From Pseudomonadota bacterium (GTDB lineage Bacteria > Pseudomonadota > Alphaproteobacteria > Rhizobiales > Xanthobacteraceae), in contig JAEWIX010000006.1 in NCBI GenBank assembly GCA_023386885.1, forward strand, positions 1-58,788: a stretch of DNA of 58,788 nt, read 5' to 3'. This document shows, in pieces, positions 17,811-26,678 of this stretch (the first letter of the stretch is position 1; the number at the start of each line of letters is the position of its first letter). The position numbers and the translations under genes were made by a program. The notes below the pieces were generated by a model. That model saw only the letters and a list, made by a program, of their open reading frames with translations, did no database searches and was not told the DNA's origin.

Positions 17811-20807
17811 ATGGCGAAGAATCCAGACAATCCGAAAAAGCCCGGCAAATCCCCCAAATCGAAGGCCCATCGCCCCGACGTGAAACCGATCGGCCCGGCG
17901 CTGGCGGACCTTTTGAATCCCGCGATCAATCGCGGCGATGCCGGCATGGGCTCGGGCACCGGATTGCAACCGCCGCCGGACAATTCCTGGGATCGCCGTT
18001 CGGGCGGCGAGGCCGCCGCGCATCGCGCCCGCGCCTCGACGCGCGCCAAGGACGAAGCGACGGCGAAACGGGATGCCTCTCTCTCCTCTCCCCTCTCTGG
18101 CGGGGAGGGGTCGGGACTGGGGGGCGGCACACAAGGCTTCGAAGAGGCGCCGCAAGCCAACTACGGCACCAGCGCCACCATCCCGACGCTCGATCCGGAA
18201 CTGGCGCGGCAACTCGGCCTGCCGACCGCGGAGGATGACGAAGCTGAACTGGCTCGCCCGCCGCGCAACAAGATGGAAGCACTCGGCGTGCAGGCCACCG
18301 CCGAGGCGCTGGAAAGCCTGATCCGCGACGGCCGCCCGGAATTCCGCAAGGATGACGGCTCGTTGAAAGTCTGGACGCCGCATCGTCCGCCGCGCCCGGA
18401 GAAATCCGAAGGCGGCGTGCGCCTCGAGATCAAATCCGAATACGAGCCGAAGGGCGACCAGCCGACCGCGATCAAGGAACTTGTGGAGGGCATTCAGCGC
18501 AACGACCGCACCCAGGTGCTGCTCGGCGTCACCGGCTCCGGCAAAACCTACACCATGGCCAAGGTGATCGAGGCGACGCAACGCCCGGCGCTGATCCTCG
18601 CGCCGAACAAGACCCTGGCGGCGCAGCTCTACGGCGAGTTCAAGAACTTCTTCCCCGACAACGCGGTGGAGTATTTCGTTTCGTATTACGACTACTACCA
18701 GCCCGAAGCCTACGTGCCGCGCACCGACACCTACATCGAGAAGGATTCCTCGATCAACGAACAGATCGACCGGATGCGTCACTCGGCAACGCGCGCGCTG
18801 CTGGAACGCGACGACGTCATCATCGTAGCGTCAGTGTCATGCATCTACGGCATCGGCTCGGTCGAGACTTATACCGCGATGACCTTCGCGCTGAAGAAGG
18901 GCGAGCGCATCGACCAGCGGCAATTGATCGCCGACCTCGTCGCCCTGCAATACAAGCGCACGCAGGCCGATTTCACCCGCGGCACGTTCCGGGTGCGCGG
19001 CGACACCATCGACATCTTCCCGGCACACTACGAGGATCGCGCCTGGCGCGTGAAAATGTTCGGCGACGAGGTCGAGGCGATCGAGGAGTTCGATCCGCTC
19101 ACCGGCCACAAGAGCGACGAGTTGGAATTCATCAAGATCTACGCCAACTCGCATTATGTGACGCCGCGCCCGACGCTGATCCAGGCCATCAAATCGATCA
19201 AGCTCGAACTGAAGCAGCGGCTCGAGCAACTGCACGCGCAAGGCCGCCTGCTGGAGGCGCAACGCCTCGAGCAGCGCACCACGTTCGACATCGAAATGAT
19301 GGAGGCGACCGGAAGCTGCGCCGGCATCGAGAACTATTCGCGCTATCTCACCGGCCGCCGTCCCGGCGAGCCGCCGCCGACGCTGTTCGAATACGTGCCC
19401 GACAACGCGCTGGTGTTCGCCGACGAGAGCCACGTCACCGTGCCGCAGATCGGCGGCATGTTCCGCGGCGACTTCCGGCGCAAGGCGACGCTGGCGGAAT
19501 ACGGTTTCCGCCTGCCCTCCTGCATGGACAACCGGCCGCTGCGCTTCGAGGAATGGGACATGATGCGGCCGCAGTCGGTCGCGGTGTCGGCGACGCCGGG
19601 CGGCTGGGAAATGAACGAAGCCGGCGGCGTGTTCGTCGAGCAGGTCATTCGCCCCACCGGGCTGATCGATCCGCCGGTGCATATCCGCCCCGCTCGCACG
19701 CAGGTCGACGACCTCGTCGGCGAGGTGCGCGAGACTGCGCGCAACGGCTATCGCTCGCTGATCACGGTGTTGACCAAGCGCATGGCGGAAGACCTCACCG
19801 AATATCTGCACGAGCAGGGCATCCGCGTGCGGTACATGCACAGCGACATCGACACCATCGAGCGCATCGAGATCATCCGTGATCTGCGGCTGGGCGCCTT
19901 CGACGCGCTGGTCGGCATCAACCTGTTGCGCGAGGGTCTCGACATTCCGGAATGCGCGCTGGTCGCCATTCTCGATGCCGACAAGGAAGGCTTTTTGCGC
20001 AGCGAGACGTCGTTGATCCAGACCATCGGCCGCGCCGCGCGCAACGTCGACGGCAAGGTGATCCTCTACGCCGACCAGATGACCGGTTCGATGGAGCGCG
20101 CCATCGCCGAAACCGATCGCCGCCGCGAGAAGCAGGTGGCCTACAACGCTGAGAACGACATCACGCCCGCCAGCGTCAAGAAGTCGATCGGCGACATCCT
20201 CAACAGCGTCTACGAGCGAGATCATGTGCTGGTGGAGATCGGCGACGGCGGTGGCACCGGCTTCACCAACGACGCCATCGCCATCGGCCATAACTTCGAA
20301 GCGGTGCTGGCGGATCTCGAAACCCGGATGCGCGAGGCTGCCGCCGATCTGAACTTCGAGGAAGCCGCGCGGCTCCGCGACGAAGTGAAGCGGCTGCGCG
20401 CGACGGAGCTCGCGGTGGTGGACGATCCCACCATCAAGCAGCGCGGCGTCGCAGCGAAAGCCGGCAGCTACAGTGGCGCGAAGAAATACGGCGACGCGGC
20501 CAATCTGCCGGCACGTCTCGACAAGGCGGCGCAGGGTAAGCCGTCAGGCAAATCGCGCGTCCACAAACCCTCGCTCGACGAAATGGGTATCGCCACTTGG
20601 CACGAGGTGAAGCCGGATCGAAAGAGCGTCGCTCGCCCGCGCAAGCCGACGCTGGACGAAATGGGTCCCGGCACCGAAAGCCGCATCTACAAGCCGAAAT
20701 CGATGCGCGAAGGCGGCCAGGAATTCGGCGGCGTAATCAAGGACAGCCCATCGCCACGCTCAAGCGGCGGAGCACCGGGTAGACGCGGTGGGTGGAAAAA
20801 GAAATAA
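17811..20807 (+). CDS. uvrB: excinuclease ABC subunit B
   Basis: 998 residues, against about 670 in most bacteria. UvrB is the damage-verifying helicase-like subunit of nucleotide excision repair. The core starts near residue 200: Walker A GVTGSGKT (about 239), the beta-hairpin YYDYYQPEAYVP (about 292), helicase motif DEAD-like FADESH, motif VI QTIGRAARN, and the UVR domain FEEAARLRDEVKRL (about 845). Extra parts are a ~190-residue low-complexity N-terminal extension with a repeat-derived stretch (residues 89-107) and a ~120-residue tail carrying KPSLDEMG and KPTLDEMG. The ATG at 17811 is the likely start; the frame is open further up. Confidence 0.95.
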   Translation: MAKNPDNPKKPGKSPKSKAHRPDVKPIGPALADLLNPAINRGDAGMGSGTGLQPPPDNSWDRRSGGEAAAHRARASTRAKDEATAKRDASLSSPLSGGEGSGLGGGTQGFEEAPQANYGTSATIPTLDPELARQLGLPTAEDDEAELARPPRNKMEALGVQATAEALESLIRDGRPEFRKDDGSLKVWTPHRPPRPEKSEGGVRLEIKSEYEPKGDQPTAIKELVEGIQRNDRTQVLLGVTGSGKTYTMAKVIEATQRPALILAPNKTLAAQLYGEFKNFFPDNAVEYFVSYYDYYQPEAYVPRTDTYIEKDSSINEQIDRMRHSATRALLERDDVIIVASVSCIYGIGSVETYTAMTFALKKGERIDQRQLIADLVALQYKRTQADFTRGTFRVRGDTIDIFPAHYEDRAWRVKMFGDEVEAIEEFDPLTGHKSDELEFIKIYANSHYVTPRPTLIQAIKSIKLELKQRLEQLHAQGRLLEAQRLEQRTTFDIEMMEATGSCAGIENYSRYLTGRRPGEPPPTLFEYVPDNALVFADESHVTVPQIGGMFRGDFRRKATLAEYGFRLPSCMDNRPLRFEEWDMMRPQSVAVSATPGGWEMNEAGGVFVEQVIRPTGLIDPPVHIRPARTQVDDLVGEVRETARNGYRSLITVLTKRMAEDLTEYLHEQGIRVRYMHSDIDTIERIEIIRDLRLGAFDALVGINLLREGLDIPECALVAILDADKEGFLRSETSLIQTIGRAARNVDGKVILYADQMTGSMERAIAETDRRREKQVAYNAENDITPASVKKSIGDILNSVYERDHVLVEIGDGGGTGFTNDAIAIGHNFEAVLADLETRMREAAADLNFEEAARLRDEVKRLRATELAVVDDPTIKQRGVAAKAGSYSGAKKYGDAANLPARLDKAAQGKPSGKSRVHKPSLDEMGIATWHEVKPDRKSVARPRKPTLDEMGPGTESRIYKPKSMREGGQEFGGVIKDSPSPRSSGGAPGRRGGWKKK
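18076..18130. repeat. CTCCCC/GGGGAG interspersed repeat inside uvrB
   Basis: Arms at 18085-18093 and 18102-18110 pair at 8 of 9 positions, followed by a GGGTCGGGACTGGGGGG-like tail. The composition matches the repeats at 39990, 45225 and 48157. It is in frame and encodes a Ser/Gly-rich stretch around SLSSPLSGGEGSGLGGG in the UvrB extension. Confidence 0.65.
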
Positions 20808-21022
20808 ATCACGCCTTCTGTCCGACGAACCATCCACGGGGCGTAATCCATTTTTGACAAACCAGATCGTCGCAAGACAACGCGACCGCAGATTGAACTA
20901 GCCAAATCCTTCCCCTATGCAATGATGAAACCGTCTCGGCTAACGTTGGGACGATTTTGCTAGTTGCTGCTTTGACATTTGCTTGTTTGCCGCGCGCATC
21001 ATTGCCTTGAGTGGAGGGCCGC

Positions 21023-21490
21023 TTGAGCGAATTGCTTCATCCAGCCGCGCCTCATCACCTGCCCTCCTTCATTACGGCTCCAGGCGATACAGACATTTTA
21101 ATGATTTTGGTCGGCATCATTCTGATCGCCGCCGTTCTTGCCGTCGGAAACATCTATCTGCGACTCCATACGCTGCCCGAGCGGATGGCTCACAAATCGC
21201 AGAAGCTGCAATTCGAAATTGTCGCCGTGCTCGGCCTGCTGGCGCTGTTCACGCACATCCATCTGTTCTGGGTCGCGGGATTACTGTTGGCGATGATCGA
21301 TCTGCCGGATTTCGGCACGCCGCTGCGCAGTATTGCTAGCTCCGTCGCGAGAATGGCCGGCGTCCCGGCGAATATCGACGAAGAGACCGCATCCGAACCT
21401 GCACAAAAGCTCTCGGCCGATACGGAGAGGCCGGACAAGCCTCAAACATCTGGCAAGGACAGCGCAAGCGAGGAGCAGAGCCATGCTTGA
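21023..21490 (+). CDS. inner-membrane protein, partner of HlyD (YiaW/DUF3302-like)
   Basis: 155 residues from a TTG at 21023, chosen because GGAGG lies six bases upstream; a GTG at 21011 is the alternative. Two membrane segments (about 27-47 and 69-92) flank LHTLPERMAHK. The C-terminal ~50 residues are acidic and disordered. Size, two-helix layout and the overlapping HlyD gene resemble the E. coli yiaW-yiaV pair (DUF3302 plus HlyD-type), but the residue match is modest. Confidence 0.6.
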   Translation: MSELLHPAAPHHLPSFITAPGDTDILMILVGIILIAAVLAVGNIYLRLHTLPERMAHKSQKLQFEIVAVLGLLALFTHIHLFWVAGLLLAMIDLPDFGTPLRSIASSVARMAGVPANIDEETASEPAQKLSADTERPDKPQTSGKDSASEEQSHA

Positions 21491-22715
21491 AGTGCTGCTG
21501 TGCTCGCTGCTGACGATATTGCCGGACTATCTTTATCGGCGCTACGCACAGGGCAAGCGGCTCGGCCGAGAAATTACCCTGTTCTCCGTATGGTTCGAAC
21601 TGAGGTGGGGCATCATCACCTGCCTGATGCTGACGGTCTCCCTGATCACGCTGATCTTCTATTTCCATCCCTCCACCACCACCGCGACGCTGTTCTACAG
21701 GACCGTTCCGATCATTCCCGAAGCAACCGGTCGCGTGTCTGAGGTTCATGTCGATTTCAGCGCGCCGGTGAAAAAGGGCGACGTCATCTTCAAGCTCGAC
21801 AGCACGAAGCAGGAAGCGGCGCTGGAAACCGCTCGCCGCAAGATCGCCGAGGTCGACGCCGCGCTGGTGGCGGCGCAGGCGGACGTCGTCAAAGCCGACG
21901 GCCAGATCCAGGAAGCCAAGAGCGCCTATCAGCAGGCGACCGACGATCTTGACGTCAAGCGCGAGTTGCAGAAGCGAAATCCCGGTATCGTCCCGCAACG
22001 AGACATCGAGAAGCTGGAAGTGCTGGCGACCGGGCGGCAAGGCGCGGTCAATGCGGCGACAGCTGCAAAACAATCCGCAATGGCGCGTGTGACGTCGCTT
22101 CTCCCTGCGGAGAAAGCCAGCGCAGAAGCGGCGCTCGCCCAGGCGCAAGTCGAACTCGACAAGACCTATGTTCGCGCCGGAGTCGCGGGGCGTGTCGAGC
22201 AGTTCTCGCTACGACCCGGCGACATCGTCAGCCCGATCATGCGGCCGGCCGGAATCCTGATCCCGGAAGGCGCCGGCCAACGCGTTCTCTCAGCCGGGTT
22301 CGGCCAGATCGAAGCGCAGGTCATGAAGGTCGGGATGATCGCCGAGGCGACATGCATTTCGAAACCATGGACGATCATTCCAATGGTCGTCGTCAGCGTG
22401 CAGAATTACATCGCGGCAGGTCAATTTCGGGGCGGCGAGCAACTCGTCGAAGCGCAGCAGGTGCTGCGCCCGGGCTCCATCCTCGTGCTTCTCGAGCCGC
22501 TCTATAAAGGCGGCCTTCAAGGCGTTACGCCCGGAAGCAGTTGCGTCGTCAATGCCTACACCAGCAATCACGACCTGATCGAGTCGAAGGACACCGGCGC
22601 GTTCAAGCGCTTCGCACTCCACGCAGTCGATGCCGTGGGGCTTGTGCATGCGATGCTGTTGCGCATCCAGGCGCTGGTGCTCCCCGTCAAAACCCTTGTC
22701 ATGAGCGGCCACTAA
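21483..22715 (+). CDS. HlyD-family membrane fusion protein
   Basis: 410 residues. A transmembrane helix lies at about 38-60, followed by the biotinyl-lipoyl-like half motif (GRVSEVHVDFSAPVKKGDVIFKLDS), a long alpha-hairpin coiled coil (about 105-225) and the second lipoyl half (VRAGVAGRVEQFSLRPGDIV). It overlaps the upstream gene by eight bases, with GAGGAG eight bases before the ATG. No inner-membrane transporter or outer-membrane channel is adjacent, so it may act as a YiaV/YibH-type stand-alone adaptor. Confidence 0.82.
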   Translation: MLEVLLCSLLTILPDYLYRRYAQGKRLGREITLFSVWFELRWGIITCLMLTVSLITLIFYFHPSTTTATLFYRTVPIIPEATGRVSEVHVDFSAPVKKGDVIFKLDSTKQEAALETARRKIAEVDAALVAAQADVVKADGQIQEAKSAYQQATDDLDVKRELQKRNPGIVPQRDIEKLEVLATGRQGAVNAATAAKQSAMARVTSLLPAEKASAEAALAQAQVELDKTYVRAGVAGRVEQFSLRPGDIVSPIMRPAGILIPEGAGQRVLSAGFGQIEAQVMKVGMIAEATCISKPWTIIPMVVVSVQNYIAAGQFRGGEQLVEAQQVLRPGSILVLLEPLYKGGLQGVTPGSSCVVNAYTSNHDLIESKDTGAFKRFALHAVDAVGLVHAMLLRIQALVLPVKTLVMSGH

Positions 22716-22832
22716 GGACGCAATTTCATTCCGTGAACTGCACCACAGGCAGTTTCTCGCGATTGCCACTCCCCCTTTCCGCCTGCTACGTGATCGCATC
22801 ATTGATCCGAGGCGCAGGCGAGGACATCACTC

Positions 22833-23174
22833 ATGGCGGGCACCGATCTGGATGCGATCATCCGGCAGCTGGCGAAGCAGCAGCACAAGAGCCTGACGGC
22901 CGCCGTGAAAGCGGGACGCGACCGCTATCTCGCGCTCGCCGGCAAGGCCAAGGATGCCGCCGCGAAGCAACGGTATCGTCAGATGGCGAAGCACGCCATG
23001 GAGGAAGGCACCGCGGCGGCGCGGCGATTGCAGATGTCGGCCGACAACGCCGCCGACAGTTACGCACGCGCCATGCGGAAGGCGACCGAAGCTGCGATGA
23101 CGCCGAAGGCCGCGCCTGCCAAACCCACGGCCAAATCAAAGACGAAAGCCAAAGCAGGTAAAGCCAAAACCTGA
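22833..23174 (+). CDS. basic Lys/Ala-rich protein, unknown
   Basis: 113 residues. Residues 1-90 are predicted to be helical and mixed in charge. The tail (from about 90) is a run of Lys, Ala, Pro and Thr like a histone-H1-type tail, which could bind DNA or polyanions. GAGGA sits eight bases before the ATG. No known family recognised. Confidence 0.6.
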   Translation: MAGTDLDAIIRQLAKQQHKSLTAAVKAGRDRYLALAGKAKDAAAKQRYRQMAKHAMEEGTAAARRLQMSADNAADSYARAMRKATEAAMTPKAAPAKPTAKSKTKAKAGKAKT

Positions 23175-23303
23175 TCGCGCTGCATCGCGAACATCGCTTG
23201 CAGCTTAGGAGAGGCGGCAAACCTCATCACGGCATTTTGCACGTGAGCCGTCAACACAACGCCAACCTTCCGGGTCGCTCGCGCTTGCACCGCCGCCGTT
23301 TTC

Positions 23304-23321
23304 GTTGACAATGCCGTCAAC
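23304..23321. promoter_or_regulatory. dyad GTTGAC-N6-GTCAAC
   Basis: A 6-base inverted repeat with a 6-base spacer, 21 bases before the NTF2-like gene. GTCAAC occurs again near 23250. It could be a repressor site; no regulator is adjacent. Confidence 0.3.
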
Positions 23322-23342
23322 AAAGCGACCCGGGAGGCATGC

Positions 23343-23798
23343 ATGGAGAGCGACAGCAGCAGGCAATGCGTCCTTGATTTCCTCCAGGCCTTTTATGCCG
23401 GCGATGCCACCGCGGCGATGGCTTGCTGCGACAACGAGATCGACACCATCACGTACGCGCCTGTCGATCTGTTTCCGCATCTCGGCCACAAGCACGGCAA
23501 GGCGTGGGTCGCCGAAGCCATCGCGATCCAGCAGCAGCGCTATGCATCACGAAAGCACGAGGTGCTGTTCATCGCGGCAGAAGACGACAAGGTCGCTGCC
23601 ATGACGCGCTGCGCTCTGACCAAGCGGAACGACGGACGCGTGGTGCAGTTTACGGAAGCGGCATTCTTCACGTTGCGCGATGGGCACATCGCCCAGCACC
23701 GCGCCTTCTTCGATTCATTCGATCTGGTGCAGCAGGTGCTCGGCCACGATCTGGCCGACGACTTCGCCATCAGCGTGCGCGGCGCCATGGAGCGGTAG
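23343..23798 (+). CDS. NTF2-like (SnoaL-type) protein
   Basis: 151 residues with the cone-like alpha+beta NTF2 fold pattern: N-terminal helix ending in FYAGDATAAMACCDNEI, the YAPVDLFPHLGHKHGKAWVAEA loop region and strand AAFFTLRDGHIAQHRAFFDSFD. The family includes isomerases, hydrolases and ligand-binding proteins, so the role is open. The next gene at 24024 is a diverged paralogue. Confidence 0.75.
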   Translation: MESDSSRQCVLDFLQAFYAGDATAAMACCDNEIDTITYAPVDLFPHLGHKHGKAWVAEAIAIQQQRYASRKHEVLFIAAEDDKVAAMTRCALTKRNDGRVVQFTEAAFFTLRDGHIAQHRAFFDSFDLVQQVLGHDLADDFAISVRGAMER

Positions 23799-24023
23799 AG
23801 CCCGCTCCACCGCTTGTAACGAGCCCGAATGCATCCCCCGGATTGCATTGAAGTCGAAGCACACCCAATCCTGCAATTGTGCACTGCAAAAACAGGCATT
23901 GTATTTGCGGCGATCCGGGATATTTGCGGGTCCAAATCAAGGAGCCAGCTTGTCGGCCGCCATGCAAATGCGCGGTCGTCGGCTGGCTTTCCTATTGCAA
24001 ACTCAATTTTGGATCACCCCGCC

Positions 24024-24455
24024 ATGACCGAACATAGTCTCTGGCGTTTTTCGCGCGCTTTGCATCGCGCCATCAATGAACGCCAACCTGATGATCTTGA
24101 AGCCTTAATTGACGACGACGTCGAATGGACCGTCTACGGTCCGGTCGACATGTTTACCTTCCTCGGCGCCCGCCGCGGCAAGGCCGCGGTTCTCGAGGTC
24201 TGTCGGCAGATCGCCGAAAACGTGCGGATTCACCGTTTCGACCGCGAATCCATCATGCTGGGAGAAAATTCGGCTGCGTCGATGATGCGGTATTCCCTCA
24301 CCGCGCTCGATTCCAACCGGCCGATCAGCCTGCGGATCGCCCAATTCGCCCAGTTCAAGGCCGGTCGCCTGCTCAGCATGCGGGTTCTGGTCGATACCTT
24401 CGATCTTGTCGAGCAGGCCCTCGGCGCGCCCATCCATCTGCCGAAGATCGCCTGA
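24024..24455 (+). CDS. NTF2-like (SnoaL-type) protein
   Basis: 143 residues from the ATG at 24024; the frame is open to 23829 but without a start signal. It shares the pattern of the gene at 23343: VEWTVYGPVDMFTFLGARRGKAAV parallels its FPHLGHKHGKAWVAEA loop, and both end in a VDTFDLVEQALG / DSFDLVQQVLG strand-helix. The tandem copies probably arose by duplication. Substrate unknown. Confidence 0.75.
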   Translation: MTEHSLWRFSRALHRAINERQPDDLEALIDDDVEWTVYGPVDMFTFLGARRGKAAVLEVCRQIAENVRIHRFDRESIMLGENSAASMMRYSLTALDSNRPISLRIAQFAQFKAGRLLSMRVLVDTFDLVEQALGAPIHLPKIA

Positions 24456-24494
24456 GTCCCGCGGCGGGCGAACCGCCCGCAGCCACAGCCGTCG

Positions 24495-24525
24495 GAAAGC
24501 CCGTGTCAGGCCGTCACGGGCTTTC
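24495..24525 (+). terminator. terminator hairpin
   Basis: A perfect 11-base stem (24495-24505 with 24515-24525), 9-base loop, after the second NTF2-like gene. Only a weak T-run follows. Confidence 0.55.
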
Positions 24526-24666
24526 TGCGTGGTTTAACCCGGCTTTAACGGCGAATAAGCGATCCATGCCGTAGATCGGCCCCGATCCCGACAAGATCGG
24601 CTGTATTGATGGCCGCGTCATCGTGCGGGGACATCCGCGCTCGCGTCATGCGAAAGGGAACGGCAG

Positions 24667-25083
24667 ATGAACGCAACTTCTCCTGAGAAGACTGAAACCA
24701 CCGAAACCGACGAGAACCTCGCCGCTGTCTCCGATGTCGAGGCTGGAATTCGTGATTTCGTCCGCAACGACGTCGCCTATCTCCGCCGTCCGGGCGCGGG
24801 CATGGCCAGCAGCGAGCCCGCGCTCGACAGCAACGCTGAGGCCACCGTCAGCAGCGTCAATTCGCTGATCCAGCGCGTGGCGGGCACGTCGCTCGCCGAG
24901 ATCGAACGGCTGATTACCGAACTCGAAGGCTTGCGCGACCTGCTGCATGCCGAGGGTCAGCGCGTCCAGCGCGAGATCTCCGGCTATGCCCAGTTGAGCC
25001 AGGCCGCCATGAAGTCGACGCGGATCATTTCCGAAAACGTCGCGCAGTGGAAGAAGGCCGCCGAGAATCTGCGGCACGAGTAA
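24667..25083 (+). CDS. hypothetical protein with coiled coil
   Basis: 138 residues. The acidic Thr/Glu-rich N-terminus is followed by a long helical segment (about 60-135) with heptad-like leucines (SLAEIERLITELEGLRDLLH). No signal peptide or membrane segment. Function unknown; a structural or scaffolding protein is possible. Confidence 0.65.
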   Translation: MNATSPEKTETTETDENLAAVSDVEAGIRDFVRNDVAYLRRPGAGMASSEPALDSNAEATVSSVNSLIQRVAGTSLAEIERLITELEGLRDLLHAEGQRVQREISGYAQLSQAAMKSTRIISENVAQWKKAAENLRHE

Positions 25084-25140
25084 TCGGCCGAAACGACCGG
25101 ATTTGTTCGGGGCGGCCTCGAGCCGGTCCGAACGGTTGCG

Positions 25141-25635
25141 TTATGCCGGCTTCCCGCCGGCAGTCGCGCGACGCGGCACGAAGGCGGTGGCCAGGAAAGA
25201 ATACACCGCCTCGCCGCGCTGATTGACGCCGAGGTTGCGGGCCTGAACGATCCCCCACTCCGGGCGCTTTTCCGAGGTACGCAGCGACTCCACCACGCTG
25301 CTGAACGTGATGGTGTCGCCGGCCAGCACCGGCTTGAGCCACTTCAATTCGCGAAATCCGGGTGACGGTCCCCACACTGCGGGCGTGCCGCCGGCGGCGA
25401 GCATCTCGGCCGTCTCTTCCTTGCCCTTGGCGACCAGCAATTTCATGCAGACCGAGCCGACGTGCCAGCCGGATGCGGCTAGCCCACCGAACAGCGAATT
25501 GCGGCCGGCTTCCTCGTCGAGGTGGAATTTCTGCGGATCGAACTGGCGCGCGAACGCCTTGATGTTCTCCGCCGTGAAGGTGAACGAGCCCATCTCACGG
25601 CGCTGACCGACTTCAATGTCTTCAAAAAAACGCAT
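25141..25635 (-). CDS. MaoC-like hot-dog dehydratase (second of a pair)
   Basis: 164 residues with the MaoC hydratase pattern: EDIEVGQRREMGSFTFT, then AFARQFDPQKFHLDEEAG with the Asp/His-type active-site segment, GLAASGWHVGS and ELKWLKPVLAGDTI. Members hydrate enoyl-CoA thioesters. It begins ten bases after the related gene upstream, and the two products may form a heterodimer. Confidence 0.85.
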   Translation of the reverse strand: MRFFEDIEVGQRREMGSFTFTAENIKAFARQFDPQKFHLDEEAGRNSLFGGLAASGWHVGSVCMKLLVAKGKEETAEMLAAGGTPAVWGPSPGFRELKWLKPVLAGDTITFSSVVESLRTSEKRPEWGIVQARNLGVNQRGEAVYSFLATAFVPRRATAGGKPA

Positions 25636-25644
25636 GCGCTGTCC

Positions 25645-26106
25645 TTAACCGGCGGCGATCGACGCATCGCGACGCTGCACCATGATCGGCGAGGTTGCCT
25701 CCAGCAACACCTGACCGGCGGCGTTGCGCACGCGCATCCCAAACGTGACAATGCCGACATTGGGCCGGCTGCGCGACGCCCGTGCTTCCTTCACCTCGAC
25801 ATCGAGCATGAGGTCGTCGCCGGGGCGCAGCGGCGACAGCCAGCGCAACTCATCGACCCCGGGCGAGCCGAGCGAGGCCGTGCGCCCGATGAATCCGTCA
25901 AACAGCATCCGCATCATCAACGAGCCGAGGTGCCATCCCGAACCCGAAAGCCCGCGCAGCATCGATTTGCCGGCGGCCTCCTCATCGAGATGCATCGGTT
26001 GCGGATCGAATTCGGCGGCAAAGGCCAGGATTTCCTCCCTCGTCACATGACGCGGGCCGAATGTCCCGAAGTGACCGGGCGGGAAGTCTTCGAATGTCAG
26101 GGTCAT
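25645..26106 (-). CDS. MaoC-like hot-dog dehydratase (first of a pair)
   Basis: 153 residues from the ATG at 26106 (a GTG at 26118 is possible). It repeats the pattern of its neighbour: FAAEFDPQPMHLDEEAAGKS, GLSGSGWHLGS and ELRWLSPLRPGDDLMLD. It lacks the long middle insert of the other copy. It probably works on acyl-CoA thioesters. Confidence 0.85.
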   Translation of the reverse strand: MTLTFEDFPPGHFGTFGPRHVTREEILAFAAEFDPQPMHLDEEAAGKSMLRGLSGSGWHLGSLMMRMLFDGFIGRTASLGSPGVDELRWLSPLRPGDDLMLDVEVKEARASRSRPNVGIVTFGMRVRNAAGQVLLEATSPIMVQRRDASIAAG

Positions 26107-26379
26107 ACTGTTGATCACTGGTGGGATGCCCGATTGTGGCCGCTATTTGCAGCAATCTCAAGTCCGCCTGCGGCGCGTGCCTCAACCTTGCCGCATGCCA
26201 CGTCCGACGTCTGAGCCTGCCCAGGCAGAATGCCGCCAGCGGCATGCCAACGCGTTCAGCGCCGGCTGGCTTCCTTTGGTATCAAGCGAAACATGGTCCG
26301 CCGCCCAAATTTTCGGCGCGGGCGAGATTCGACAACGCCGCGACGGCAATCGGCTGAGCGCGATGACAGGAGAACGACG

Positions 26380-26676
26380 ATGTTCGAATTCCGGGACTTG
26401 TTCCAATGGGACCGCTTCATCACGCCCGGCATCATCAAGACATTCTACTGGCTGGTGATCGCGCTGGTCATCCTGTTCGGCATTTCAGGCATCTTTTCCG
26501 GCCTAGCCGCGATGGCCGTCAGCCCGTTCGCCGGCGTCATCATCGTGCTCTACAGTCTCGCCGGCATCGTTGTCGGGATTATCTTCTCGCGTATCGCGGC
26601 AGAATTCGTGCTGATCATCTTCCGCATCAACGAACACCTCGGCGCCATCCGCGACCAGGGCCAGCACCGCAGCTAG
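26380..26676 (+). CDS. DUF4282 membrane protein
   Basis: 98 residues. Two membrane helices (about 20-45 and 48-72) separated by a short turn, with FRDLFQWDRFITPGIIKTFY before and IFRINEHL after, fit DUF4282. The start at 26380 has GGAG eight bases upstream. Function unknown. It ends two bases before the convergent ychF. The 273-base gap at 26107-26379 contains nothing recognisable. Confidence 0.85.
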   Translation: MFEFRDLFQWDRFITPGIIKTFYWLVIALVILFGISGIFSGLAAMAVSPFAGVIIVLYSLAGIVVGIIFSRIAAEFVLIIFRINEHLGAIRDQGQHRS

Positions 26677-26678
26677 AT

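Noticed and set aside
20808..21022. TTGACA-like hexamers before the HlyD pair
   Set aside because: No matching -10 box at the proper distance.
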